Assembly (NCBI RefSeq): GCF_000518985.1
Contig: NZ_JAEQ01000001.1
Span: 186,001 to 250,000, forward strand
Reading direction: 5' to 3'
Length of the DNA stretch: 64,000 nucleotides
Source of the DNA: Chelativorans sp. J32
GTDB lineage: Bacteria > Pseudomonadota > Alphaproteobacteria > Rhizobiales > Rhizobiaceae
Below the pieces are notes generated by a model. It saw nothing but the letters and a program-made list of their open reading frames with translations, was not told the DNA's origin and did no database searches. Below, piece after piece: positions 1 through 7,820 of this stretch. Position 1 is the first letter of the stretch. Each line of letters begins with the position of its first letter. The position numbers and the translations under genes are program-made.

Positions 1-941
1 ATGTGGCGCATATCGGCGTCAGCATAGGAATAGCGGTCACCTCTCACACGGGAACGCGACGAGAAGAGATCTTGCGCAGGGCGGATATCGCCCTTCACGA
101 TGCCAAGAAACGAGGCGCCGGCCGCTACCGCTTTTTCGCCCCGGTACTTGACGATATGGTGAAACAGCGCCGACAGGTCGAAATCGGTCTGCGGAGGGCA
201 CTTGCAACGGGAACCGAACTATACTTGGCCTATCAGCCGCTCTATTCGGCCAAGGGCGAGATCACTGGGGCCGAGGCGTTGCTGCGCTGGAATCATCCGG
301 TGTATGGATCCGTGTCGCCGATGTGCCTTATTGCCGTGGCCGAGGAGAGCGGGTTCGTCGCGCAAATTGGGGACTGGGTACTCGATGAAGCCTGCCGGAT
401 GGCGAAACGCGTGCCCATCGCGTGGGTTGCCGTCAATGTTTCTCCGGTCCAGCTTTGTGATCACGGGTTTACAAGACGGTGCCTTGATATAATCCACCGC
501 CATGGGATCGCGCCGCAGAGAATCCAGATCGAAGTCACCGAGGCCGCTGCCGTCGAAAAACCGGAACTTGCCGGAGCCATGCTCCACGCCTTGAAGAAGT
601 CGGGGGTTCGCGTGGCGCTGGATGATTTCGGCACCGGCTATTCCTCGATGAGCTATCTCCACACTTACCCGATCGACCGCTTCAAGATCGACCGCTCCTT
701 TGTGAACCGACTTTCGCAGGGAAATGCCGGCGAAGCGATCATTTCCGCCATGATCGAGATGGGGCGGGCCCTAAGGCTCGACGTCGTCGCCGAGGGTGTG
801 GAAACGCCCGAACAGCGCGACCTGCTGATCAGGCTGGGGTGCCAGGAAATGCAGGGCTATCTGTTCTCCCGGCCGATATCTGGGGAGACCTTGGTCGCGA
901 AGTTCAATTCCATGCGCAATCCGAGACCGTTCGCCTCCTGA
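1..941 (+). CDS. GGDEF-EAL cyclic-di-GMP phosphodiesterase, C-terminal part (5' end outside window)
   Basis: Only the end of the gene is present: the reading frame is open from the first base, so the true start lies upstream. The first ~45 residues match the end of a GGDEF domain (VSIGIAV, then an ADIALHDAKK-like helix). An EAL domain follows. Its catalytic landmarks are all visible: EALLRW, NVSPVQL, EVTE, DDFGTGYSS, KIDRSFV, VVAEGVET and QGYLFSRP. The EAL half should therefore be able to hydrolyse cyclic-di-GMP. Whether the GGDEF half is active, and what sensor precedes it, cannot be seen. Confidence 0.9.
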   Translation, partial: VAHIGVSIGIAVTSHTGTRREEILRRADIALHDAKKRGAGRYRFFAPVLDDMVKQRRQVEIGLRRALATGTELYLAYQPLYSAKGEITGAEALLRWNHPVYGSVSPMCLIAVAEESGFVAQIGDWVLDEACRMAKRVPIAWVAVNVSPVQLCDHGFTRRCLDIIHRHGIAPQRIQIEVTEAAAVEKPELAGAMLHALKKSGVRVALDDFGTGYSSMSYLHTYPIDRFKIDRSFVNRLSQGNAGEAIISAMIEMGRALRLDVVAEGVETPEQRDLLIRLGCQEMQGYLFSRPISGETLVAKFNSMRNPRPFAS

Positions 942-1021
942 CAAGACTGTCAGGACACCGGCCGTACCCGGCTTGCCGGGCTTTACAAGGGCCATATCTT
1001 GCTCCCGGAAAGGAGCGCATC

Positions 1022-1417
1022 ATGGAAGATTTCAGAACGTTCATCGCTCGGCGTGAAGAGGCGGCGCGGGCCTTTTGCCGGGGAGATGTAAGCAGGGTTG
1101 TCGACCTCTCGGCCCGAACCGACCCTGCCACATTCTTTGGCCCGGACGGAAAGGTGGTGGAAGGGGCAGAAGCGGTTCGCAAGGATTACCAAAGCGCCTC
1201 CGGCGCTTTCGGGCCGGGCGGGGACTGCGGCTTCGAGGTGATGCAGATGACCTCTGACGGGGATCTCGGCTTCTGGACAGGCTTGCAGATGGCCGAGGTG
1301 GAGGTGGGTGGAAACAGAATGCCGATGACCTTGCGGGTCACGGAAGTATTTCGCCGCGAAAATGGGAATTGGACCCTTATCCATCGTCACGCGGATGCGC
1401 AAAAACCGGCTACTTAA
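1022..1417 (+). CDS. SnoaL/NTF2-like domain protein
   Basis: A 131-residue single-domain protein. It has the NTF2/SnoaL-like pattern of an N-terminal helix (ARREEAARAFCRGDV), a central F/GPDG stretch and a closing strand pair ending in FRRENGNWTLIHRHAD, as in DUF4440/SnoaL-like proteins. The ATG at 1022 is preceded by GGAAAGGAG at a good distance; an upstream extension in the same frame has no such site. Such proteins may be small-molecule isomerases or hydrolases or ligand-binding folds, and the substrate cannot be predicted. Its stop codon shares four bases (TTAA, 1414-1417) with the convergent DUF202 gene. Confidence 0.75.
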   Translation: MEDFRTFIARREEAARAFCRGDVSRVVDLSARTDPATFFGPDGKVVEGAEAVRKDYQSASGAFGPGGDCGFEVMQMTSDGDLGFWTGLQMAEVEVGGNRMPMTLRVTEVFRRENGNWTLIHRHADAQKPAT

Positions 1418-1848
1418 CCGCCGCTGCCGGTCTCGCCGAACCAGATGCCTAAAAGAGCGGCGAGGGCCACCAGCACCAGAAAGCCATTCACGAATACCAG
1501 GAGAATGGGGGGCAGGCGCTTAACCTCGTGAGGTGGGGGAGGAGGTCCGGGATTGATTTCACGCCATACGGCGGTCGCGAAGCAGAACGCGCTGAACAGC
1601 ACCAGAATCGTTCCTGTCGCCGTGATCAGGAACTCCGGAACCACGTTTTCCAAAAGTGCCTTTGCACCTATGCCGCTGGCCAGCGCTGCAAGCCCGGTCC
1701 TGACCCATGCCGCATAGGTCCGTTCAGCGGCAAATACGGTTCGATCCGCGGCAAGCTCGTTCCTCCGATCGGAGGCTTGCTTTTCAGTGGCGCCGTTGCC
1801 GGAGCGGGCCTCCGATCCGGAATCGCCGCTGTGGTTGGAGGCTGGCAT
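1414..1848 (-). CDS. DUF202 (YidH-like) inner-membrane protein
   Basis: 144 residues. A charged, disordered N-terminus of ~30 residues leads into the DUF202 signature (ELAADRTVFAAERTYAAWVR). Three hydrophobic segments follow, approximately VRTGLAALASGIGAKALLE, FLITATGTILVLFSAFCFA and ILLVFVNGFLVLVALAALLG. This is the usual three-helix layout of the YidH family, whose function is unknown. The gene is convergent with the SnoaL-like gene and appears to be a single-gene unit. Confidence 0.8.
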   Translation of the reverse strand: MPASNHSGDSGSEARSGNGATEKQASDRRNELAADRTVFAAERTYAAWVRTGLAALASGIGAKALLENVVPEFLITATGTILVLFSAFCFATAVWREINPGPPPPPHEVKRLPPILLVFVNGFLVLVALAALLGIWFGETGSGG

Positions 1849-2048
1849 TTCTAACCGGCGAGAACGCGTATTCCTCTGTTTCGGTTGGAAGCCGTCGCGG
1901 GACCCGTATCCAGCCTCGGCCTCCGGCTATCCAACTGAAATGAAAGCCATCGAGTTAAGTTCCCCAACTTCCGTGTGCCCCCTTCAGCATCTGTTTACTA
2001 CCTCGGGTTACGCCCCAGCGTGCGAAAACAGCGAGTGAGTGTGTACGG

Positions 2049-2252
2049 ATGATTACTGAAGGGCCCAGATATGAATCTTTCTCGGACCCTCTCGATTTTT
2101 GGCTTGTCTGGGACAAGGCGAAGGAAGAGCCGGCATGTCTGGACCGGCAGGTGTTGATGGGCCTTTCCAAGAACGAAGCTGAAATGTTTTGTGAGTTGAT
2201 GAACGACCTGCACTTCCGTTTGGCCAAGCATCGAGCGAAAGCAGCGGCTTAA
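2049..2252 (+). CDS. small hypothetical protein (67 aa)
   Basis: I do not recognise a family. The 67-residue product has a mixed, protein-like composition (aromatic-rich FSDPLDFWLVWDKAKEE, then an amphipathic helix such as NEAEMFCELMNDLHFRLAKH and a basic Ala/Lys tail), unlike the Arg/Pro/Ser-rich shadow frames around it. No strong Shine-Dalgarno sequence precedes the ATG. It sits alone between the DUF202 and PBP1A genes. Treat it as a probable but unproven gene. Confidence 0.4.
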   Translation: MITEGPRYESFSDPLDFWLVWDKAKEEPACLDRQVLMGLSKNEAEMFCELMNDLHFRLAKHRAKAAA

Positions 2253-2386
2253 GCAGCCGTGCGGGCCTAAGTCTTTGAAAGAATGAGAAATTGCTGACTT
2301 TTGCCATTAACGCCCCCTTAAATTGCCATCTTTAGCCTACAGGCGGGAACGAGAAGCTGCCTCGCAGCTTGGGATCGGGAACTTTC

Positions 2387-4555
2387 ATGGCAAAGTCCAA
2401 TCGGGGAAAACGCATCGAACCGAGCTTCGACGCACCGCGCTCGCGGGGCGCCGGAACGCTGTCGGTAAGCCCGTCCGATCGCGTTCTGCCTCCTGCGCGC
2501 CGGCCCAGCCGGAAGAAGGGCAAGAAGAAGGCCCGCAGGTCCAGCCGTTCCCGGCGAATGGGTGTTGGCGGTTTGCTGAAGGGCCTTGTTTACTGGTCCA
2601 TCGTGCTTGCCCTCTGGGGCGGTATCGCGGCAGCGGGGCTCATCGTCTATTACGGCGCGCAAATGCCGAGCCTCACCACCTGGGCGATCCCTGATCGTCC
2701 GCCGAACGTGAAGATCGTGGCGGTGGATGGTACCCTGATCGCCAATCGGGGCATGACGGGGGGAGAAGCGGTCGGCCTGCACGAAATGTCGCCCTTCATC
2801 CCGCAGGCGGTCGTCGCGATCGAGGACCGGCGATTCTACTCCCATTGGGGAGTCGATCCCGTGGGCATGGCGCGCGCCATGGTCGAGAACCTGAGCCAGG
2901 GCGAGCTGTCCCAGGGCGGATCCACAATAACCCAGCAGCTGGCGAAGAACCTGTACCTGAAGCCCGACCGCACCCTCGAGCGCAAGATCCAGGAGATGCT
3001 TCTCGCACTCTGGATGGAGCAGAAATACACCAAGAACCAGATTCTGGAGATGTACCTGAACCGGGTCTATTTCGGGTCTGGCGCATATGGCGTGGAAGCC
3101 GCTTCACAGCGCTATTTCAACAAATCTGCCCGCGACGTGACGCTTTCCGAGGCGGCGCTCCTGGCGGGCCTCCTGAAAGCTCCGTCCAGGCTTTCGCCGG
3201 CTCGCGATCCGCAAGCTGCGGAGGATCGTGCCCAGGTGGTGCTTTCCGCCATGCGTGAGCAGGGCATGATCGGCGATAGCCAGCTGGCGGCAGCGATCAG
3301 CGCGCCCGCTACGCGTGCAGCCGCCTATTGGACCGGCTCGGAGCATTATGTCGCCGACCGCATCATGGAGGAGCTGCCAACGCTGATCGGCACGGTGGAG
3401 CGGGACGTCATCGTCAAGACGACGATCGACCTGCACCTGCAGAAAGTCGCTGAGAAATCGATCCGCCGGCTCATCGACGAAAAGGGCAAGCAACTCCAGG
3501 TGAGCCAGGGCGCGCTTGTTTCCATCGACGGCACCGGCGCGGTTCGCGCGATGGTGGGCGGGTATGATTATGCGCATAGCCAATTCGACCGCGCATCCGA
3601 AGCACGCCGGCAGCCGGGTTCCGCCTTCAAGCCGTTTGTCTTCATGGCAGCGCTCGAACAGGGCCGGACGCCGGACAGCATGCGCAACGACGCTCCTGTG
3701 AGGATCGGCAAATGGCGCCCGGAGAACTATCAGGGCAAGTATCATGGCCAGGTTACGCTGGCAGAGGCGCTCGCGCGGTCGCTCAACTCGGTCGCTGCCC
3801 AATTGGCCATGGAAGTGGGGCCGAGCGCGGTTGTCGAAGTCGCCCATCGGATGGGCGTGGAATCGAATCTCAATCCGAATGCCTCGATTGCGCTCGGTAC
3901 GTCGGAGGTGACGCCGCTCGAGCTGACGGCGGCATACGTGCCCTTCGCCAATGGCGGTTTTCGGCCCGACGTGCACTTCATCGAGCAGGTCACCACCGCA
4001 TCCGGCAAGACCCTCTATCAATACAAGGCGGATCGCATTCCCCGCGTGGCGAGCGCGGAAGTCATCGCGATGATGAATTACATGATGACCGGTACGATCG
4101 ACTATGGCAGCGGGCGTTCCGCCGCGTTCGGCTGGCCAGCAGGCGGCAAGACCGGCACCACGCAGGATTCCCGCGATGCTTGGTTTGTCGGCTATACCGC
4201 AAATCTGGTCACCGGTGTTTGGTTTGGCAATGACAACAGCCGTCCGACCAAGGCGACGGGCAGTTCGTTGCCCGCTCAGGCGTGGCGCGAATTCATGACG
4301 GCAGCACATAAGGGCGTGCCCGTAGCGGGGCTTCCGGGCGATTGGAGACCTCAGCCGCAAATGGAGGTCGTCCAGCCGCTCGACGGCTCCATGCCTCTGC
4401 CGCAGAATGCGGTCGGAGAAGGGGCGAGGCCTGAGCCGATCCCTTCCTCCATGTCTGGCGGACAAATGCCAGGCCGCCCTGTCCCCCCGGCCGATGTGGG
4501 CGGCGCGCCGCAGCGGCGACATCAGTCCATCCTGGACATCATCCTCGGCAACTAG
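2387..4555 (+). CDS. PBP1A-family bifunctional penicillin-binding protein
   Basis: Class A peptidoglycan synthase of 722 residues. A very basic cytoplasmic N-terminus (residues ~40-58) precedes one membrane anchor (~64-90). The glycosyltransferase GT51 domain shows the catalytic-Glu motif EDRRFYSHWG (E146) and GGSTITQQLAKNLYL. The transpeptidase domain carries SAFK (S412), SLN, and KTGT (K588). The C-terminal ~70 residues are Pro/Met/Gly-rich and probably disordered. The ATG at 2387 is chosen over an in-frame TTG six codons upstream. It polymerises and cross-links peptidoglycan in the periplasm. Monocistronic by spacing. Confidence 0.92.
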   Translation: MAKSNRGKRIEPSFDAPRSRGAGTLSVSPSDRVLPPARRPSRKKGKKKARRSSRSRRMGVGGLLKGLVYWSIVLALWGGIAAAGLIVYYGAQMPSLTTWAIPDRPPNVKIVAVDGTLIANRGMTGGEAVGLHEMSPFIPQAVVAIEDRRFYSHWGVDPVGMARAMVENLSQGELSQGGSTITQQLAKNLYLKPDRTLERKIQEMLLALWMEQKYTKNQILEMYLNRVYFGSGAYGVEAASQRYFNKSARDVTLSEAALLAGLLKAPSRLSPARDPQAAEDRAQVVLSAMREQGMIGDSQLAAAISAPATRAAAYWTGSEHYVADRIMEELPTLIGTVERDVIVKTTIDLHLQKVAEKSIRRLIDEKGKQLQVSQGALVSIDGTGAVRAMVGGYDYAHSQFDRASEARRQPGSAFKPFVFMAALEQGRTPDSMRNDAPVRIGKWRPENYQGKYHGQVTLAEALARSLNSVAAQLAMEVGPSAVVEVAHRMGVESNLNPNASIALGTSEVTPLELTAAYVPFANGGFRPDVHFIEQVTTASGKTLYQYKADRIPRVASAEVIAMMNYMMTGTIDYGSGRSAAFGWPAGGKTGTTQDSRDAWFVGYTANLVTGVWFGNDNSRPTKATGSSLPAQAWREFMTAAHKGVPVAGLPGDWRPQPQMEVVQPLDGSMPLPQNAVGEGARPEPIPSSMSGGQMPGRPVPPADVGGAPQRRHQSILDIILGN

Positions 4556-4620
4556 CACAGAGAAGGACGTTCGACGCTGGAGGCAGAGCCTATCGCATTC
4601 CCTCTGCTCAGAGGCTACAT

Positions 4621-5391
4621 ATGAGGGGAATGGAGAGCGATGTGAGCAAGATCGACCAGCGTAAGACTTTGGTGCTGACCGGCGCGAGCCGCGGTATCGG
4701 GCATGCAACCGTCAAGCGCTTTTCCCGTGAGGGATGGCGAGTGATCACCTGTTCTCGACAGCCATTCGCCGAGGATTGTCCTTGGCCGGCGGGGCCCGAG
4801 GATCACATCCAGCTCGATCTCTCGGATCAGGAGGGGGTGGGTATTGCGATTGCCGAGATCCGGCACCGACTCGCTGCCAATGGCGGCCAGCTCCATGCGC
4901 TCGTCAACAACGCGGCCATCTCCCCCAAGCTCGACGGGGGCAAGCGTATGAACTCCATCGATACGCCGATGCATGTCTGGCGTGATGTCTTCCAGGTGAA
5001 TTTCTTCGCCCCCATCATGCTGGCGCGGGGTCTTTTCAAGGAGCTTGCCGCCGGCAAGGGCTCGATTGTCAACGTCACGTCGATAGTGGGTAGCCGCGTC
5101 CATCCTTTTGCAGGGACCGCCTATGCCACCTCAAAGGCGGCTCTCGTTGCGCTCACGCGCGAGATGGCGGCGGATTTCGGCCCTCACGGCATTCGCGTCA
5201 ACGCGATCGCGCCGGGAGAGATCGAGACCTCGATCCTCTCACCCGGCACCGACAAGCTGGTCGAAACGATTCCGCTGCGCCGGCTGGGCCAGACTTCGGA
5301 AGTAGCGGACACGATCTTCTTCCTCTGCTCGGAGAACGCGTCCTATGTCACCGGCGCCGAAATCCACATCAATGGCGGACAGCACGTCTAG
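4621..5391 (+). CDS. SDR-family NAD(P)-dependent oxidoreductase
   Basis: 256 residues, the classical short-chain dehydrogenase size. Visible features are the cofactor loop TGASRGIG, the NNAAI strand, the catalytic Ser in VNVTSIVGS, the YATSK (YxxxK) pair, and the C-terminal GAEIHINGGQ typical of FabG-like enzymes. The ATG at 4621 has AGAGG six bases upstream; an in-frame GTG at 4642 with GGAG is an alternative start. The substrate is unknown. The stop codon lies in CTAG (5388-5391), shared with the convergent host-attachment gene. Confidence 0.88.
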   Translation: MRGMESDVSKIDQRKTLVLTGASRGIGHATVKRFSREGWRVITCSRQPFAEDCPWPAGPEDHIQLDLSDQEGVGIAIAEIRHRLAANGGQLHALVNNAAISPKLDGGKRMNSIDTPMHVWRDVFQVNFFAPIMLARGLFKELAAGKGSIVNVTSIVGSRVHPFAGTAYATSKAALVALTREMAADFGPHGIRVNAIAPGEIETSILSPGTDKLVETIPLRRLGQTSEVADTIFFLCSENASYVTGAEIHINGGQHV

Positions 5392-5840
5392 GCATTGTTC
5401 TTGAGCAGCTGCTCGATATCCCACACCGTGTGATTTGTAAGGGTCTTAGGCACCTCGCAGGCGACGCGCGCATCGACCTCCTTGTGGAGCGCCTTGCGCA
5501 TTGCGCCGAGCACGACGGGTGGTGCGACAAGCACGATCTTTTCGAACTCGCCGCGGTGGGCGAGCTTGTAAAGCCGCTCGGCGATCTCCTCCGCGAAACG
5601 CTCTTTGCCATAGCGCTGCCAGTCCGTCTCAGAGAACGCGCTCTTCTGCGGCGACTGGCCATTCGTGTAACGCCCGGGTTCGTCCGTGCCCTGCTCGCGA
5701 GTGGGTGGGTTTTCGTCGCGCATTTCGCGTACGACTTCCAGATTGGGATATTCCGCATCGCCTTTGTTGCGAAGGAACAAGGCCTTTTCACCATCCGCGA
5801 CAATCACCCAAATCCCGTGATCGAGCCAGATGCCCGCCAT
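5388..5840 (-). CDS. host attachment protein family (PF10116-like)
   Basis: About 150 residues resembling the 'protein required for attachment to host cells' family. It begins with WLDHGIWVIVADGEKALFL, has a charged middle, then FAEEIAERLYKLAHRGEFEK and IVLVAPPVVLGAMRKAL. The family was named from an Agrobacterium plant-attachment gene and is related to the release-factor-like baeRF fold; its biochemical role is unclear. The ATG at 5840 is preferred because GGAG lies six bases ahead; an alternative ATG four codons upstream (5852) has a poor site. It is divergent from cysG. Confidence 0.75.
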   Translation of the reverse strand: MAGIWLDHGIWVIVADGEKALFLRNKGDAEYPNLEVVREMRDENPPTREQGTDEPGRYTNGQSPQKSAFSETDWQRYGKERFAEEIAERLYKLAHRGEFEKIVLVAPPVVLGAMRKALHKEVDARVACEVPKTLTNHTVWDIEQLLKNNA

Positions 5841-5934
5841 TTTGCTCTCCATGTTTCATCTCTGATCTTTCCCGATAGAACCCCCGAATACTGGTGACGT
5901 TCCACTCCTGAGAGGTGAGAAACCCCGCGAACTA

Positions 5935-5965
5935 TTTTTCCCTGGCCGCGCTTCCAGGGGAAAAA
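5935..5965. promoter_or_regulatory. stem-loop in the cysG/host-attachment intergenic region
   Basis: TTTTTCCCTGG (5935-5945) pairs with CCAGGGGAAAAA (5954-5965), with one bulged G and an 8-base loop. There is no U-tract after either side, so it is not a standard intrinsic terminator. It lies ~100 bases before cysG and ~95 bases before the divergent gene, and could be part of a transcribed leader or an operator. Confidence 0.5.
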
Positions 5966-6036
5966 GCGATTGCGCCGGGCTTTGTCGTCACGCGAGTGGG
6001 TTTCTTCTGAAACTGCAGCGTGGCGGGCACAATCTG

Positions 6037-6052
6037 GCTCCTGATCAGGAGC
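6037..6052. promoter_or_regulatory. perfect 16-bp palindrome over the cysG ribosome-binding site
   Basis: GCTCCTGATCAGGAGC is a perfect inverted repeat. Its right arm contains AGGAG (6047-6051), the only plausible Shine-Dalgarno sequence for the cysG ATG at 6064. In RNA the arm could pair with CUCCU and mask the ribosome-binding site; in DNA it could be a dimer-binding operator. The sequence shows the symmetry only; the function is inferred. Confidence 0.5.
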
Positions 6053-6063
6053 TACCCACTTCC

Positions 6064-7506
6064 ATGGCCGGTGAAACCGAAAAACTGAACGCGTTCCCCA
6101 TCTTCCTCCGGGTGGAGGGGCGGCGCGTGGTGATCGTCGGTTCTGGCGACGAGGCTCTGGCGAAGGCGCGGCTGATGGCGCAATCGAGCGCGGAGATTCT
6201 CGTCGTCGCCGAGAAAGCGGAACCGGCATTGGCGGTCTGGGCTGCGGCGAACGAAGTTGAGGTCGTCCGCCCCGATGCGGATTTTCTCGAAGGAGCTGCG
6301 CTGGTCTTTGCCGCGACGGGCGATCTCGAGAAGGATGCGCGCGTGGTGGACGAAGCTCGAGCGCGGCATATCCCCGTCAATGCAGTCGATCGCCCGGAAC
6401 TGTGCGATTTCTTCACGCCGGCGCTCGTCAATCGTGCTCCGGTGGCGGTCGCCATCGGCACCGAAGGTGCCGGTCCCATTCTCGCCCAGATGTTGCGGGC
6501 GCGAATCGATCGGATGCTCTCGCCTTCGCTTGGACGTCTTGCCCTCCTGGCCGCTTCCTATCGCGAGGCAGTCGACCGGCAGGTCGCGAAGGGCGTGGAG
6601 CGTCGCCGCTTTTGGAAATCCTTTTTCACCGGAAGCCCTGCGCGGGCGGTGGAATCCGGCAACGGGCATGAGGCAATCGAAGCGACGGAGCGCCTCCTGC
6701 GCACGAGGGGAGCAGAGCGTGGCCACGTGGCTCTGGTTGGGGCCGGTCCGGGGGCGGAAGACCTACTGACCCTGCGCGCCCAACGCTTGCTCATGGAGGC
6801 CGACGTGATCATGCATGATGCGCTGGTTCCCCAGGCTGTCGTTTCCATGGGCCGGCGTGACGCTGAACGTATTTCCGTAGGCAAGCGCAAAGGCTGCCAT
6901 TCCAAGACGCAGAGAGAGATCAACGAGCTCCTTGTGGCGCTTGCCCAGGAAGGCAAGCGAGTTGTCCGCCTCAAGTCGGGCGATCCCCTGGTGTTCGGTC
7001 GTGCCGGGGAAGAAATGGCCGCCCTTAGGGACGCTGGGATCAGCTATGAGATCGTGCCCGGCGTCACGGCGGCTTTTGCGGCCGCCGCCGATTTCGAGCT
7101 GCCGCTGACCCTTCGCGGGATCTCCTCGTCCCTCGTCTTCACCACCGGTCATGACCTCAAGGGGAAAGCTTTGCCCGATTGGGCGAGGCTCGCCATCGGT
7201 GGAGCGACGGTAGCAGTCTATATGGGACGCTCTACCGCCGCCGAGGTGGCCGGCCTACTTCAGCAGGCAGGCCTCTCGCCGGATACGGCCGTGGCCGTGG
7301 TCGAGAATGCCAGTCTTGGAAGCCGCCGCCTCTTCCACGGTACGCTTGCCGATTTGCCCGCGCTTGGAGGCCGGAAAGATCTGGCCGGCCCGGTGCTCAC
7401 GATCATCGGCGACGCTGTCGCCGGCGCCAATTTTGCGCGCTCGAAGCCGCTCGCGTCTTATCGCGAAAGCGAAGAGCGGCTCGCGGTACGAGGGGAACGT
7501 TCATGA
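6064..7506 (+). CDS. cysG: siroheme synthase CysG (trifunctional)
   Basis: 480 residues. The N-terminal half is the precorrin-2 dehydrogenase/sirohydrochlorin ferrochelatase domain (VVIVGSGDEALAKAR nucleotide loop; NAVDRPELCDFF with the conserved Asp). The C-terminal half is uroporphyrinogen-III methyltransferase (LVGAGPGAEDLLTLRA, RLKSGDPLVFGRAGEE, YEIVPGVTAA). It makes siroheme for the downstream sulfite reductase. The GTEGAGP loop lacks the serine seen at the equivalent site in enteric CysG (SSGGTSP), which I believe is common in this clade. Its stop overlaps the next ATG (ATGA), so the two genes are translationally coupled. Confidence 0.93.
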   Translation: MAGETEKLNAFPIFLRVEGRRVVIVGSGDEALAKARLMAQSSAEILVVAEKAEPALAVWAAANEVEVVRPDADFLEGAALVFAATGDLEKDARVVDEARARHIPVNAVDRPELCDFFTPALVNRAPVAVAIGTEGAGPILAQMLRARIDRMLSPSLGRLALLAASYREAVDRQVAKGVERRRFWKSFFTGSPARAVESGNGHEAIEATERLLRTRGAERGHVALVGAGPGAEDLLTLRAQRLLMEADVIMHDALVPQAVVSMGRRDAERISVGKRKGCHSKTQREINELLVALAQEGKRVVRLKSGDPLVFGRAGEEMAALRDAGISYEIVPGVTAAFAAAADFELPLTLRGISSSLVFTTGHDLKGKALPDWARLAIGGATVAVYMGRSTAAEVAGLLQQAGLSPDTAVAVVENASLGSRRLFHGTLADLPALGGRKDLAGPVLTIIGDAVAGANFARSKPLASYRESEERLAVRGERS

Positions 7507-7811
7507 AATTGCTTGCAGCAAACAGACTGCTCGACGGAGTAGCCGTCTGGGCCGGGCCTGACGGAGTGTGGGTCGAGGACATCGGGCAGGCAGAGATCGC
7601 CCGCGACGGGGATGCCGAGGCGCGCCTGGAGCAAATTGGCCGTGAGGCGGTGGCTCGCAATCTGGTGCTCGATATCGAGCTCATCGATATCGACGTCGTT
7701 GACGGTGCCGTGCGCCCGCTCAGGCTTCGCGAGCGCATCCGTGCTGCCGGACCTTCCATTCATCCCGAGCTTGGCAAGCAGGCCGCCAAGCAAGCCGCCT
7801 CCCTTGTGTAA
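7503..7811 (+). CDS. DUF2849 protein of the sulfite-reduction operon
   Basis: A 102-residue protein of the DUF2849 family, which is found almost always beside CysG/CysI in alphaproteobacteria. Visible parts are an N-terminal strand pair (LLAANRLLDGVAVWAGPDGVW), a central acidic stretch and a conserved basic segment (VRPLRLRERIRAAGPS). It starts inside the cysG stop codon and ends nine bases before cysI, so co-expression is certain. Function is unknown; an assembly or electron-transfer accessory role for the siroheme reductase is only an inference from context. Confidence 0.82.
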   Translation: MKLLAANRLLDGVAVWAGPDGVWVEDIGQAEIARDGDAEARLEQIGREAVARNLVLDIELIDIDVVDGAVRPLRLRERIRAAGPSIHPELGKQAAKQAASLV

Positions 7812-7820
7812 GGATTGAGA

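Noticed and set aside
3104-4708. 534-codon open frame antisense to the PBP1A gene
   Set aside because: A GC-rich antisense shadow with no motif; the PBP1A catalytic motifs are on the plus strand.
5841-6063. Possible SAM or cobalamin-type riboswitch before cysG
   Set aside because: Only a stem-loop and a palindrome are visible; no conserved core such as a B12 box or SAM-II pseudoknot could be matched.
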